Source of the DNA: Chitinophagaceae bacterium
GTDB taxonomy: Bacteria; Bacteroidota; Bacteroidia; Chitinophagales; Chitinophagaceae
NCBI GenBank assembly: GCA_947447465.1
Contig: CANFKE010000003.1
Coordinates: forward strand, 117,762-181,761
Length of the DNA: 64,000 bases
Direction of reading: 5' to 3'
Below the pieces are notes generated by a model. The model saw only the letters and a program-made list of their open reading frames with translations. It was not told where the DNA came from and did no database searches. Both the position numbers and the translations under genes were made by a program. Of the stretch, positions 54,343-63,985 are shown in pieces. Every line of letters begins with the position of its first letter. The stretch's first letter is position 1.

Positions 54343-55677
54343 ATGGATCTATCAGCTCAATTTCTGCATAACCTGATCAACAGGATATCATACCAACCTA
54401 ATGAACGAACCTTACTTACTGTAAGCGGAGGAGTAGATTCGATGGTCATGGCCGAGCTATTCCTGAGCAATAACCTATCCTTTGGTGTGGCGCACTGCAA
54501 TTTCCAACTGAGAGGAGCAGAGTCTGATGGAGATGAACAATTGGTGACCGAATGGTGCACATTGAACAATGTACCATTACATACGATACGATTTGAGACC
54601 AAAAAACATTCAGAAGAGTGGAAAAAAGGCACACAGGAGACGGCCAGAATACTGCGCTATGAATGGTTTGAACAAATAAGAAAGGAACATGGCTATACCC
54701 AAATAGCTACTGCGCATCATGCGAATGACAATGTAGAGACCCTGCTTATCAACCTCTTCAAGGGCACAGGCATTGCGGGGTTGCATGGCATATTGCCCGA
54801 GCAGAACAACATCATCAGACCATTGTTGTTTGCCAATAAAGCCGATATACATGCATTTGCGGCACAAATGAATATTCGCTACAGGGAAGATGCATCAAAT
54901 GCAAGTGACGACTACCTGCGCAATGCGGTAAGACTGAACATCATACCGGCAGTGCTGGAAAGTTTTCCCAATGCTATAGCGAGCGTGAATGAGAGTATAA
55001 CCAGATTTGCTGAGAGCGAGCTACTTTATAGAAAGGCCATAGCCGCTGAACAAAAAAAGCTGATCGAAAAAAGAGGACAAGACCTGTACATTCCTATTTT
55101 AAAACTCAGACACAAACAGCCACTGGCAACAATTGTATATGAGCTGATCCACCCTTATGGATTTAACTCAGCACAGGTACCACATGTATTGGGTCTGTTG
55201 GAATCTGAAAGCGGGCATTTTGTGAACTCAACAAGTCACCGAATCATAAAGAACAGAGACTTTCTGATCATTACTACCCTACCAACTACTAGTACAGACT
55301 TCATACCCGTAGCTGCTGCGCCTTGTATCATAGATACCGGGAAAGACCATTTCTCATTCGCTATTGAAAATAAACCCAAAGAGCTGGATAAAGATGCTCA
55401 TGTGGCTGTCATAGATCTGGCCAAGGTGGAATTTCCGCTGATACTGAGGAAATGGAAAACGGGCGACTACCTATACCCACTAGGTATGAACATGAAGAAA
55501 AAGAAAGTAAGCAAGCTGCTTATTGACGCCAAAATGCCGATACATGAAAAGGAGCATGTGTGGGTACTGGAATGCAACAAGCGTATAGTATGGCTTACAG
55601 GTATGCGACTTGATGAAAGATTCAAGGTAAGAGATTCATCGGAGCAAGTACTGGTAGTCACTAAAAAGAGCAGGTAA
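54343..55677 (+). CDS. tilS: tRNA(Ile)-lysidine synthase
   Basis: TilS makes lysidine at position 34 of the tRNA-Ile(CAU) so that it reads AUA. The 444-residue protein has the PP-loop SGGVDS (S28-S33), the FGVAHCNFQLRGAESDGDE region, TAHHANDNVETLLINLFKGTG and the adenylate-binding part RPLLFANKADI..., YREDASNASDDYLRN. The C-terminal domain has LRKWKTGDYLYPLGM and KKVSKLLIDAKMP, matching the TilS C-terminal putative substrate-binding domain. It is a single gene. Confidence 0.95.
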   Translation: MDLSAQFLHNLINRISYQPNERTLLTVSGGVDSMVMAELFLSNNLSFGVAHCNFQLRGAESDGDEQLVTEWCTLNNVPLHTIRFETKKHSEEWKKGTQETARILRYEWFEQIRKEHGYTQIATAHHANDNVETLLINLFKGTGIAGLHGILPEQNNIIRPLLFANKADIHAFAAQMNIRYREDASNASDDYLRNAVRLNIIPAVLESFPNAIASVNESITRFAESELLYRKAIAAEQKKLIEKRGQDLYIPILKLRHKQPLATIVYELIHPYGFNSAQVPHVLGLLESESGHFVNSTSHRIIKNRDFLIITTLPTTSTDFIPVAAAPCIIDTGKDHFSFAIENKPKELDKDAHVAVIDLAKVEFPLILRKWKTGDYLYPLGMNMKKKKVSKLLIDAKMPIHEKEHVWVLECNKRIVWLTGMRLDERFKVRDSSEQVLVVTKKSR

Positions 55678-55685
55678 CCTTGTGA

Positions 55686-56309
55686 CTAGAATACCGGATG
55701 CAAGATCTGGTATAGGAACATTTGTCCGTGTGTGGGATCGACCAATAATGCGAAAACCAACCCATAAATTGCGCCACCCATGTGGGCCTCATGGTCTATA
55801 TTGTCTCCACCACGCTTAGACATATAAATGGTATATAGAGTATATAGTGCCGCAAATATGATAGCGGGAATACCAATAGGGATAAAGATGATACCCACTT
55901 TGGACCAAGGAAAGAAGTAAATAACAAAAAAGACCACTGCCGAAACACCTCCGGAGGCACCCAGCGAAGCAAATCCGGCATTGTCTCTATGTTTAAAAAA
56001 GTTGGGAACCGATGCCAGTATAATACCGGACAGATAAAAAAACACGTATATCAATCCACTCATCCTACCAAAAAAGTCTCCTAAAATACTCTCTTCAGCA
56101 ATTCTGCCAAAGCCATAAAGGGCATACATGTTAAAGAACAGGTGAGGCCAGTCTGAATGAATAAAACCCGAAGTCAGCAGCCGATAATACTCTGATGGAG
56201 CACTCATGATACGCGGATACATGATCAACTTGCTGCGCAAGCCTGTATCATTAAATGCAGCCAGAGAAGTTAAAACAGTTATGATAACTATTATTAGTGT
56301 ATATGCCAC
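55686..56309 (-). CDS. Rhomboid-family intramembrane serine protease
   Basis: The 207-residue protein has six hydrophobic segments. The HSDWPHLFFNMYALYGFG segment (HxxxN in transmembrane 2), GASGGVSAVVFF (the GxSG nucleophile) and DHEAHMGGAIYG (catalytic His and helix 6) identify a rhomboid protease. It cleaves transmembrane substrates; the target is unknown. It converges with tilS (8 bp between stops) and does not form an obvious operon. Confidence 0.92.
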   Translation of the reverse strand: MAYTLIIVIITVLTSLAAFNDTGLRSKLIMYPRIMSAPSEYYRLLTSGFIHSDWPHLFFNMYALYGFGRIAEESILGDFFGRMSGLIYVFFYLSGIILASVPNFFKHRDNAGFASLGASGGVSAVVFFVIYFFPWSKVGIIFIPIGIPAIIFAALYTLYTIYMSKRGGDNIDHEAHMGGAIYGLVFALLVDPTHGQMFLYQILHPVF

Positions 56310-56420
56310 CAGAGGAAGATTGTATAAGTATATAAATTCTGTTCTGTTTCAAAGGTAAGAGAAAGTGAGTGTGAAAGAAGTAAGGCTTAACTCTTTAGTG
56401 TAAATATTCTCATAAAATAA

Positions 56421-56451
56421 AAATGCGCCCTGCTGATAGCAAGGCGCATTT
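56421..56451. terminator. Terminator of the phosphohexomutase gene
   Basis: A 9-bp stem AAATGCGCC/GGCGCATTT (56421-56429 with 56443-56451) with a 13-nt loop. It lies 20 bp past the stop, with an A run on the left (T run in the minus direction). Confidence 0.8.
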
Positions 56452-56471
56452 CAATATATCACTCCGGAAAT

Positions 56472-57875
56472 TTAGAGAATTTCCTTCTTTACTTCTTCCA
56501 GAATATCCAGCGTTTCTTCTTTGCTGTTACCTTCTGCATAGATACGCAATACCGGTTCAGTACCAGATGCACGCAGCATCATCCAACCACCGTTATCGAG
56601 ATGGTATTTTACACCATCGATCGTTTCTCTTCTGTTGAATGTATATTTACCGAACTTAGCATAACCATCAGCCTGAGCTTTAGCTATGATAGCTTCTTTC
56701 TTGCTGTTCTCTACATGGAGGTCATTGCGCTCGTAAACGAAATGCCCTACTATTGAGTACACTTCTTCGCAAAGTTCCTTCAAGGTCTTGCCTGTCTCGG
56801 TCATGAATTCATAAAGGACCAGACCATCGTAGATACCATCTCGCTCAGGGATATGTCCCTTTACAGCGATACCACCGCTTTCTTCACCACCTACCAATAC
56901 GTCTTCATTCACCATTATTTCACTGATGTATTTGAAACCGATCGCCGTCACTTCTACAGGTATGTTATAATGTTCGCACATTTTCTTCACTCTGTCGGTC
57001 ACAGAGAAGGCTATTGCCACCTTACCTGTCATCTTCTTATACTTGAACAGATAGTGAATAAGCAGCAAAATGATATTGTGCGCATCAACAAACTTACCAT
57101 CTTCATCATACAGACCGATACGATCAGCATCACCGTCTGTAGCCAGACCCACTTTCAACTCAGGAGTTGAAGCGATAGCCTTTGCCATTTCCTGCAAGTT
57201 CTTGTCCAATGGCTCAGGAGCCTGTCCGTGAAAACCGGGATTGTTGTCGCAATGGAACAATACAGCATTTGGCAAAAGACGTTTGATAACGTTCTGACCC
57301 GCGCCGAACATTGCATCGTAAGCGATTTTAAACGGAGACTTAGACAAAGAATCAAAATTGAATTTAGTCTTGATGTACTCCACATACATATCCTCGAGGT
57401 TGATGTATTCCAACAAACCTTTTTCCTGATAGTATGCAATAGATTCCGCAGGTATGGTCACATCTTCAGGTATCATAGCTTCTACAGCCGCGATATCTTT
57501 AGGACTTGAAGGACCACCATGAGCACCCTTCAACTTATAACCATTGTATGATGGCGGGTTGTGAGAAGCAGTGATCACTACACCCTGCTGCGCATTGAGC
57601 TTCAAAACACCCAATGATATCATTGGCGTGCTGATGAAACCCTTAGACAATAATACCTTTACCCCATTGGCGCAAAGTACCCTTGCAGCAGTCTCAGCAA
57701 ATAATTCACCGGCAAAACGGCAATCATGACCTACCACCACTGTAGGATTTTTGTGGTCTTTCAACAACCAATCAGCGAGCCCTTTGCTCACTCTTGCAAC
57801 ATTAAATACGGTGAAATCCTGTGCTATTATAGCCCTCCATCCGTCAGTACCAAATTTGATCTTATCAGCTACCAT
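56472..57875 (-). CDS. Phosphoglucomutase/phosphomannomutase family protein
   Basis: The 467-residue protein is an alpha-D-phosphohexomutase. It has the DGWRAIIAQDF N-terminal piece, the phosphoserine in ITASHNPPSYNGYKLKG, metal-binding DGDADR, sugar-binding GGEESGG and phosphate-binding RASGTEPVLRIY. Which sugar phosphate it favours (glucose, mannose or glucosamine) cannot be set from sequence. A terminator follows. Confidence 0.92.
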   Translation of the reverse strand: MVADKIKFGTDGWRAIIAQDFTVFNVARVSKGLADWLLKDHKNPTVVVGHDCRFAGELFAETAARVLCANGVKVLLSKGFISTPMISLGVLKLNAQQGVVITASHNPPSYNGYKLKGAHGGPSSPKDIAAVEAMIPEDVTIPAESIAYYQEKGLLEYINLEDMYVEYIKTKFNFDSLSKSPFKIAYDAMFGAGQNVIKRLLPNAVLFHCDNNPGFHGQAPEPLDKNLQEMAKAIASTPELKVGLATDGDADRIGLYDEDGKFVDAHNIILLLIHYLFKYKKMTGKVAIAFSVTDRVKKMCEHYNIPVEVTAIGFKYISEIMVNEDVLVGGEESGGIAVKGHIPERDGIYDGLVLYEFMTETGKTLKELCEEVYSIVGHFVYERNDLHVENSKKEAIIAKAQADGYAKFGKYTFNRRETIDGVKYHLDNGGWMMLRASGTEPVLRIYAEGNSKEETLDILEEVKKEIL

Positions 57876-57994
57876 ATGTGTGCTCTGTTTCTTGTGCGGG
57901 GCAAATTTATAAAACCTTTTGTTGCTACAGCCACAATAAAGGTGAAATTATAAATTATTGATCACCGCTATCTATAAATAGGAATTACCAAACT

Positions 57995-58022
57995 ATTAAA
58001 ATTAGGCAAGACTAATTTTAAT
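57995..58022. promoter_or_regulatory. DtxR-like operator upstream of the NRAMP gene
   Basis: An 11-bp perfect dyad, ATTAAAATTAG (57995-58005) and CTAATTTTAAT (58012-58022), has a 6-bp centre GCAAGA. The core TTAGGCAAGACTAA resembles DtxR/IdeR/MntR-family operators (TTAGG...CTAA). It lies immediately before the -7 box at 58026, so a bound metal-regulator would block the promoter. No DtxR gene is in this window. Confidence 0.6.
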
Positions 58023-58025
58023 GAC

Positions 58026-58033
58026 TATATTTG
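58026..58033 (+). promoter_or_regulatory. -7 promoter element for the NRAMP gene
   Basis: TATATTTG followed by C matches TAnnTTTG and is 4 bp from the dyad. The 85-nt leader to the ATG contains TGAGAC (58042) and GTCTCA (58089), which could pair in RNA. Confidence 0.6.
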
Positions 58034-58118
58034 CATGTCTATGAGACCATTACTGTGAGAAACGGATAAAGGTGTGGTATAAGAATATGTCTCAATTGAT
58101 ATCTAACAAGAAGAATAA

Positions 58119-59999
58119 ATGACCGAACACATAAACGAAAAATCACTACACGATGTACATGGGTCTGTAGATCCATCTAAATCTGGTAATAAATGGAAGA
58201 AGGTATTTGCATTCTTTGGTCCGGCATATCTGGTGAGCGTGGGATATATGGACCCCGGCAACTGGGCTACCGATATTGCCGGTGGCAGCCAATTTGGTTA
58301 CGGACTGCTATGGGTATTGCTGATGAGCAATCTTATGGCATTATTGCTTCAGTCGTTAAGCGCCAGACTGGGTATAGTGCAAGGCAGGGATCTGGCACAG
58401 TGCAGTAGAGACCTGTACCCACCTTTTGTGAATTATGTACTTTATGCCCTTGCAGAAATAGCCATTGCCGCCTGCGATCTTGCAGAAGTGTTGGGAATGG
58501 CCATAGGCTTAAATCTGCTTTTCGGGCTACCCATGTTAGGAGGGGTACTGATCACCTTGCTGGACACCTTTTTATTACTGTACCTTCAAAAACTGGGTAT
58601 GCGTAAGATGGAAGCATTCATCATAGCACTTATAGCCATCATAGGCGGCTGCTTCCTGACAGAAATATTCTTTGCCAAACCATCATTAGGCCAGGTATCA
58701 CTAGGTTTGATACCACACATACCTAATAATGCGGCATTATACATAGCTATTGGCATTATAGGTGCAACGGTAATGCCCCATAATCTATACCTGCACTCTG
58801 CGCTAGTACAAACCCGTAAGATAGGTGACGACCCCATATCTATTAAAAAGGCCATTCGCTTCAATATACTGGATAGTGCCATAGCGCTCAATATTGCCTT
58901 CTTTGTAAATGCCGCCATACTGATACTTGCCGGAACAGTCTTCTACACCTCGGGCATGCATAATGTTGCCTCCATACAAGATGCGCACCAACTGTTGGCT
59001 CCGCTATTGGGTAGTAAATGGGCCGCCATTCTTTTTGCAGTGGCACTGGTAGCCGCAGGACAAAGCTCTACCGTAACAGGAACCCTTGCTGGACAAATAA
59101 TTATGGAAGGTTACCTGCACCTTCGCTTAAATCCGATAGCCCGAAGATTAATAACCCGTATGCTGGCAATAGTTCCGGCGGTGATCGTCATTTTGATCGC
59201 CGGTGATTCTAAGTTGGATGAGATGCTGGTATTCAGCCAGGTGCTGTTGAGTATGCAATTGGCCTTTGCAGTGATCCCATTGATACACTTTGTGAGCGAT
59301 AGGTCCAAAATGGGACAGTTCACAATCACTATGCCCACAAAGGTAATCTCGTGGATCATTGCCATCATCATCCTTTCGCTTAATATAAAACTGGTAGCAG
59401 AAAATGTGCAGCAATGGCTTTCTGCCACAACCAACATATTGTTGCAGATACTCATTATAGGAATGGTAGTTTTTATAGCAGGAGTGCTGGTCATCACTAT
59501 TTTCTATCCATTCCTGTTGAAGCGTAAAGCTAGTCACCGAGATATACACCAACATACCCCTGCTGAGGTAATGAGTAACATAGAACAGGTATCATTCAAT
59601 AAGGTAGCACTGGCCCTTGATTTCAGCGACAAAGACGGAAAAGTGCTGCAGTATGCGCTGAAGTTGACCAAAGAAAACACCACATTGATTCTGATACATG
59701 TAGTGGAGAGTGCATCTGCAATAGTGATGGGCAACAAAGCTGAAGATTCAGAAACACAAAGTGATCAGTTGATCATGGATGAATATGTAACCCTACTGAA
59801 AGCCAAAGGCTGCAATGTGATCGGTGTGCTTGGCTTTAAAAACCGAATAACAGAGATAGCCCGTATAGTTAAAGAAAACAATTGCGACCTATTGGTAATA
59901 GGCAGTCATGGCCATAAGACCGCTAAAGACTGGCTGCTGGGCGAAACCATCAACTCGGTAAGGCATAAAATAGATGTGCCGGTGTTCATAGCCAGATAG
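58119..59999 (+). CDS. NRAMP divalent-metal transporter fused to a UspA domain
   Basis: The N-terminal ~460 residues are an NRAMP/MntH-type H+-coupled Mn2+/Fe2+ transporter with about 11 transmembrane helices; the metal-site DPGN (D45-N48) and MPHNLYLHS (helix 6) are intact. A cytoplasmic UspA domain (about 490-626) follows: FNKVALALDFSDKDGKVL, ILIHVVES, and the nucleotide-binding GSHGHKTAKDWLLGETINSVRH (Gx2Gx9G). MntH proteins are normally about 410-440 residues, so this is a fusion. The UspA part may sense ATP or stress and tune transport (inference). Confidence 0.93.
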   Translation: MTEHINEKSLHDVHGSVDPSKSGNKWKKVFAFFGPAYLVSVGYMDPGNWATDIAGGSQFGYGLLWVLLMSNLMALLLQSLSARLGIVQGRDLAQCSRDLYPPFVNYVLYALAEIAIAACDLAEVLGMAIGLNLLFGLPMLGGVLITLLDTFLLLYLQKLGMRKMEAFIIALIAIIGGCFLTEIFFAKPSLGQVSLGLIPHIPNNAALYIAIGIIGATVMPHNLYLHSALVQTRKIGDDPISIKKAIRFNILDSAIALNIAFFVNAAILILAGTVFYTSGMHNVASIQDAHQLLAPLLGSKWAAILFAVALVAAGQSSTVTGTLAGQIIMEGYLHLRLNPIARRLITRMLAIVPAVIVILIAGDSKLDEMLVFSQVLLSMQLAFAVIPLIHFVSDRSKMGQFTITMPTKVISWIIAIIILSLNIKLVAENVQQWLSATTNILLQILIIGMVVFIAGVLVITIFYPFLLKRKASHRDIHQHTPAEVMSNIEQVSFNKVALALDFSDKDGKVLQYALKLTKENTTLILIHVVESASAIVMGNKAEDSETQSDQLIMDEYVTLLKAKGCNVIGVLGFKNRITEIARIVKENNCDLLVIGSHGHKTAKDWLLGETINSVRHKIDVPVFIAR

Positions 60000-60000
60000 C

Positions 60001-61122
60001 TTATGGCCAAACGATATGTTTTGCAGGATGCTTATACTTTTTCAATAGATCAAAAGGAATATAAGCCCATTCGGGGTTTCTGCAAGGTGCCGCCACATGA
60101 GGAAATGAAGGGGACAGATATAGTCCATTCTGTGTAATATAGAATTCTGCGAAGGCCCATGGATCAGAGGAATTATAATCACATTCTTCATTAGCTTCCA
60201 ATTGTTTAGAGTACAACTTCTTTAGAAGTGCCAGAAGTTTAGGACCATATATTTTCTCCCTGTAATGTCCCCATTTTACGGTATTAGGAGAAGGTGCTGG
60301 ACCAGATAGATACAATACATCTTCCAGTACCAATTGATTCCCTGTTTTAAGGTCTATGGTAAGAGGTACATTACCGCCATCGGGGTGAGCCGCCTGAAGA
60401 CAATAGAACTCAACCATTACATTGATGCTGAGTATATTATCTGTCAGATAGACGTTATCAATATCGTATTGATAATCGGGAGTGTCGGCACCGAGACAAC
60501 TGCAAAATTCAGATGCATTGTCTATAAAATTATTCCTGAGCAGGTCGTTGACCTTTGCAGCTATAACATTATCCAAGCCGCTCACTATCTCGAACATAAA
60601 AATGGGCGAATTCTTCAAATGATAATACTTCAACTTATACTTCCCATTGGTAGTGAGCCCTGTATCTGCAATAATAGGTAGCGAGGCCGATCTGAGATAA
60701 TTATACTTATTGCTGCTGAAGTACTTTTTGACCACAGGTAAATGCGCATAAGGATGTTTAATTGCAGTCACATTGGCCGGCCTCAATACAATATCCAATA
60801 CCTTACCCTTTCTGTTGGTCCACTTCCCTACCCAACCTTGCCCTGCAGTATGTGTGATCTTAAATACCTCGGCCGTATCGTCATAACCGGTCTTGGCGCT
60901 GTTTCGTATTACATACAGTAACATACCATCCTGCGCACTTTCTCCCTTTAGCGGTATATCTATAGCCGATGAGTGATAACAGTAGTTGCCCTCCGCATCA
61001 TTTCCATCAACCATAATATTCAGGATGACCGGATGCTTCCCGATAGTTCCGGTCAATAAAAATTCTTCCGCACGTGTGGGGATGAAAAAAAGTAAGCTTA
61101 CAAACAGAAGGATAGCTCTCAT
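60001..61122 (-). CDS. Secreted hypothetical protein, paralogue of the 61143 gene
   Basis: The ATG at 61122 gives 373 residues with a signal peptide (AILLFVSLLFFIPTRAEE); the upstream in-frame ATG at 61149 would overlap the neighbouring gene. It has a TGTIGKHPVILNIMVDG N-terminal strand, conserved cysteines in FCSCLGAD, and a C-terminal part with IDLKTGNQLVLEDVLYL then AYIPFDLLKKYKHP, resembling DUF3298/RsiV-like folds. The gene at 61143 is a clear paralogue and 33808 is a more distant one. Function unknown. The pair is likely one operon. Confidence 0.7.
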   Translation of the reverse strand: MRAILLFVSLLFFIPTRAEEFLLTGTIGKHPVILNIMVDGNDAEGNYCYHSSAIDIPLKGESAQDGMLLYVIRNSAKTGYDDTAEVFKITHTAGQGWVGKWTNRKGKVLDIVLRPANVTAIKHPYAHLPVVKKYFSSNKYNYLRSASLPIIADTGLTTNGKYKLKYYHLKNSPIFMFEIVSGLDNVIAAKVNDLLRNNFIDNASEFCSCLGADTPDYQYDIDNVYLTDNILSINVMVEFYCLQAAHPDGGNVPLTIDLKTGNQLVLEDVLYLSGPAPSPNTVKWGHYREKIYGPKLLALLKKLYSKQLEANEECDYNSSDPWAFAEFYITQNGLYLSPSFPHVAAPCRNPEWAYIPFDLLKKYKHPAKHIVWP

Positions 61123-61142
61123 AAATGATGGATATAAGATTA

Positions 61143-62207
61143 TTACCAATGCACCTTTTTATTGGGGTTTCTGTACTTCTTTAACAGGTCGAACGAAATG
61201 ACAGGCCAATCAGGGTCCCAGCAAGGAAGGTCTGCGCGAACAAAATAAGGCATCAGCAAAAGCCCTTTTTCAGTGATCCGCCAATCTGTATTTTGCCATG
61301 CCAAGGTATCCGTATAATCACAATAATCAATATTGACCATTTTATCGGGATAAAGCCGATGCAACAAGGACATTATCTTGTTTCCCTGAAGTGCGTTATC
61401 GCCATTCACACCTTTAAAGTACAACACATCATCCAGCACTAATGGACGTCCTGTGTTCAGATCATAATTGAAGGTCTGATCACTGTAATCCATACGCATG
61501 GCACCTGAGCATGACAAACTTAATGAGACATAAGCACTCAATACATTCCCTTTTATAGTATAATCAAATGAATAACCATAACTTAAATTAGTATCCTGAG
61601 CGATGCATGACTTACAATACACCGCATTTTGGACCAACATATCCATGAGTATATTATTGACCTTATCGACTACTTTGCTGACTGTATCCGCAACTATTTT
61701 TATGGCATTCAGTTCCGTATTCTTTATATGACAGGTCTGAATCTTGTAATTGCTGTCATACCGGAATAAAGTATCATTTACCAGCTTAAAGCATGCCGAC
61801 CTCAGATATTCATATTGATCATTCTTTTTAAAAGACTTGACAGAAGATAAATATGAAAAAGAATGTTTTACAGCATTTATATTGACAATGTGTAATTTAA
61901 GTGAAATTATCTGATGTTTGTCTTTAGCTAATTTTCCGGTCCATGTTCTATCCGGAAGTTGTTTTAAGATCATTGATGCTGAGCTATCGGCCGCATAGAG
62001 ATGGACTATCCCATTGTTATATGAGCCATTGAATTCAACATCAGTGACATTAGACTTGTAGAAAAAACGGGAATTGGCAATATCACCATCCACAACAAGC
62101 TTCATTACCAAAGTATCATTACCTGCGGTACCTTCCAGCAAATATTGCTTTGCTCCTACCCGGCAGCAGCAAAGCAATACATATATGAATAGTACCCATC
62201 GTTTCAT
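61143..62207 (-). CDS. Secreted hypothetical protein, paralogue of the 60001 gene
   Basis: The 354-residue protein has a signal peptide (VLFIYVLLCCCRVGA; the CCC may permit lipidation). It shares with its neighbour the YLLEGTAGNDTLVMKLVVDG opening, INAVKHSFSYLSSVK, CKSCIAQD, YDLNTGRPLVLDDVLYF and VISFDLLKKYRNPNKKVHW. The two genes are 20 bp apart and likely arose by tandem duplication. The large divergence from each other, with only key positions kept, suggests old duplication. The function is unknown. Confidence 0.7.
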   Translation of the reverse strand: MKRWVLFIYVLLCCCRVGAKQYLLEGTAGNDTLVMKLVVDGDIANSRFFYKSNVTDVEFNGSYNNGIVHLYAADSSASMILKQLPDRTWTGKLAKDKHQIISLKLHIVNINAVKHSFSYLSSVKSFKKNDQYEYLRSACFKLVNDTLFRYDSNYKIQTCHIKNTELNAIKIVADTVSKVVDKVNNILMDMLVQNAVYCKSCIAQDTNLSYGYSFDYTIKGNVLSAYVSLSLSCSGAMRMDYSDQTFNYDLNTGRPLVLDDVLYFKGVNGDNALQGNKIMSLLHRLYPDKMVNIDYCDYTDTLAWQNTDWRITEKGLLLMPYFVRADLPCWDPDWPVISFDLLKKYRNPNKKVHW

Positions 62208-62321
62208 TTAGCCAACATTAGGAGAATTGTAACTCTTTCTGTTGCTAAAGTTATTAGTCTATGTGGATAATTTTTTTCGACAAGGAAATTTATTACTCCT
62301 TAATGAAATCATAAAATGTCG

Positions 62322-62329
62322 TAGTTTTG
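62322..62329 (+). promoter_or_regulatory. -7 promoter element for ctaB
   Basis: TAGTTTTG followed by C matches TAnnTTTG, 36 nt before the ctaB ATG. It overlaps a TTG at 62327 that would otherwise extend the frame, supporting 62366 as start. Confidence 0.6.
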
Positions 62330-62365
62330 CGACCTGTAATCAAAAGGATATTTCCCAATAAATTA

Positions 62366-63295
62366 ATGTTGCGAGAACAGTCTATCAAAGCAAAGTGGCA
62401 TATCGTGGCTATCGGCCGTGCTAAAGACTACAATCAACTACTGAAACCAAATCTCAGTGGAATGGTGGTATTCAGCAGTGTGATAGGCTACCTTCTTGCT
62501 CCGGGAATAGACTTTTCATGGGGCGATATGATCCTCTGGCAAAAGATCATCACCCTGTTCATAGGGGGCATGATGGTGACCGGCGGAGCCAATACCATCA
62601 ATCAGATACTGGAACGCGAGAGTGATAAATTCATGAACCGCACGAAAAACAGACCCATGCCGGACGGTCGCATGGATCAGGCAGAAGCCTGGATCTTTGC
62701 GGCTATTACAGGTTTAGGCGGTGCATTCTTACTAGGTTATTACTTCAACATGCTTGCTGCGGTATTGAGCATTACTTCGCTCCTGCTGTATGCATTTGCT
62801 TACACACCAATGAAGAAGATACACCCTGTAGCTGTATTCATTGGCGCTATACCGGGTGCACTCCCTCCTCTTATTGGCTGGGTAGCTGCCACAGGTACCC
62901 TTACAGGCCCATTGGGACTTGGCGGATGGGTATTATTCCTTTTCCAGTTCTTCTGGCAGTTCCCACACTTCTGGGCCATTGCCTATGTAGCCTTTGATGA
63001 CTACAACAGAGCCGGCATCAGAATGTTGCCTACACGCGAAAAAGAAACACGCTTCACAGGATTACAATGCATGTTCTATAGTCTGGTATTGATACCAATG
63101 GCGATAGTTCCAAGATACTTACAGCTCACCGGCAACTACGGGATGTGGGTATGCTTGCTGTGTGGTATCATGTACTTTGCAGCATCAGTACTGTTTTTCA
63201 GGAACAATGATCATAAGTCGGCCCGCAGGGTAATGTTTGCATCGTTTATCTACCTACCAGTTATATTACTGGCGTTGATAATCGATAAGCTATAA
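62366..63295 (+). CDS. ctaB: Protoheme IX farnesyltransferase
   Basis: CtaB (CyoE) converts heme B to heme O by adding a farnesyl group, for cytochrome oxidases. The ATG at 62366 gives 309 residues (MLREQSIKAKWHIV...). It is a UbiA-family polytopic protein with nine hydrophobic segments. The first aspartate-rich motif is NQILERESDKFMNRTKNRPMPDGR (NxxxDxxxD) and the second region includes DDYNRAGIRMLPT. It is followed by a cytochrome oxidase subunit III gene 15 bp later, supporting its role. Confidence 0.94.
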   Translation: MLREQSIKAKWHIVAIGRAKDYNQLLKPNLSGMVVFSSVIGYLLAPGIDFSWGDMILWQKIITLFIGGMMVTGGANTINQILERESDKFMNRTKNRPMPDGRMDQAEAWIFAAITGLGGAFLLGYYFNMLAAVLSITSLLLYAFAYTPMKKIHPVAVFIGAIPGALPPLIGWVAATGTLTGPLGLGGWVLFLFQFFWQFPHFWAIAYVAFDDYNRAGIRMLPTREKETRFTGLQCMFYSLVLIPMAIVPRYLQLTGNYGMWVCLLCGIMYFAASVLFFRNNDHKSARRVMFASFIYLPVILLALIIDKL

Positions 63296-63310
63296 TAAAG
63301 AATAGTTGAT

Positions 63311-63931
63311 ATGGAAGGGATCTTAAAGAGCAGCAAGACGGAAGGCAAGAAGATACACCCGCATAAATTTGCGCTATGGGTGGCTATGGGCAGCATCAGT
63401 ATGATGTTTGCCGGTCTTACCAGTGGTTACATGGTACGTGAATCTCAGGGCAACTGGCGCTATTTCACATTACCTACGGTATTCTGGTACTCAACGGCAG
63501 TCATTTTACTTAGCAGTATCACCATTTTCCTCGGCACTAAGGCGTTCAAGAACAGGCAAATGTCACGTTACAGAACATTATTACTGACCACATTGGTATT
63601 GGGCTGCCTGTTTTGCGCATTGCAGTGGATGGGCTTTTACCAACTATATCATTTGGGACAACCGATGAGGATCAACGGTCAGACCCTGAATGAAGTAATG
63701 CCGGTAAGAGTAGATGGTAACCCCAGTGAATCATTCTTATTCATCATTGCCGGCCTGCATATCGCCCATATTATGGGTGGGATAATAGCCCTGATCGTCA
63801 CTTTTTTACGCTCTTTCAGAACACAAATAAAGGTCTATAATTCAACAGGATTGGAGATTGTCGGAGGTTATTGGCACTTCGTTGATGTATTATGGATATA
63901 TTTATTTGTATTCTTTCTGGTAAATCAATAA
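63311..63931 (+). CDS. Cytochrome c oxidase subunit III
   Basis: The 206-residue membrane protein has five hydrophobic helices and belongs to the heme-copper oxidase subunit III family. Typical pieces are FALWVAMGSISMMFAGLTSGYMV at the start, ALQWMGFYQLYHLGQP, and the C-terminal FLFIIAGLHIAHIMGG ... GGYWHFVDVLWIYLFVFF, a strongly conserved end. It helps assemble and stabilise subunit I. It is in the same operon as ctaB; the next gene begins 54 bp later. Confidence 0.92.
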   Translation: MEGILKSSKTEGKKIHPHKFALWVAMGSISMMFAGLTSGYMVRESQGNWRYFTLPTVFWYSTAVILLSSITIFLGTKAFKNRQMSRYRTLLLTTLVLGCLFCALQWMGFYQLYHLGQPMRINGQTLNEVMPVRVDGNPSESFLFIIAGLHIAHIMGGIIALIVTFLRSFRTQIKVYNSTGLEIVGGYWHFVDVLWIYLFVFFLVNQ

Positions 63932-63985
63932 AATTGTTTGCATTTTCGCACTCAAATTCACACACTGAAATAATAAAACAAGTCT

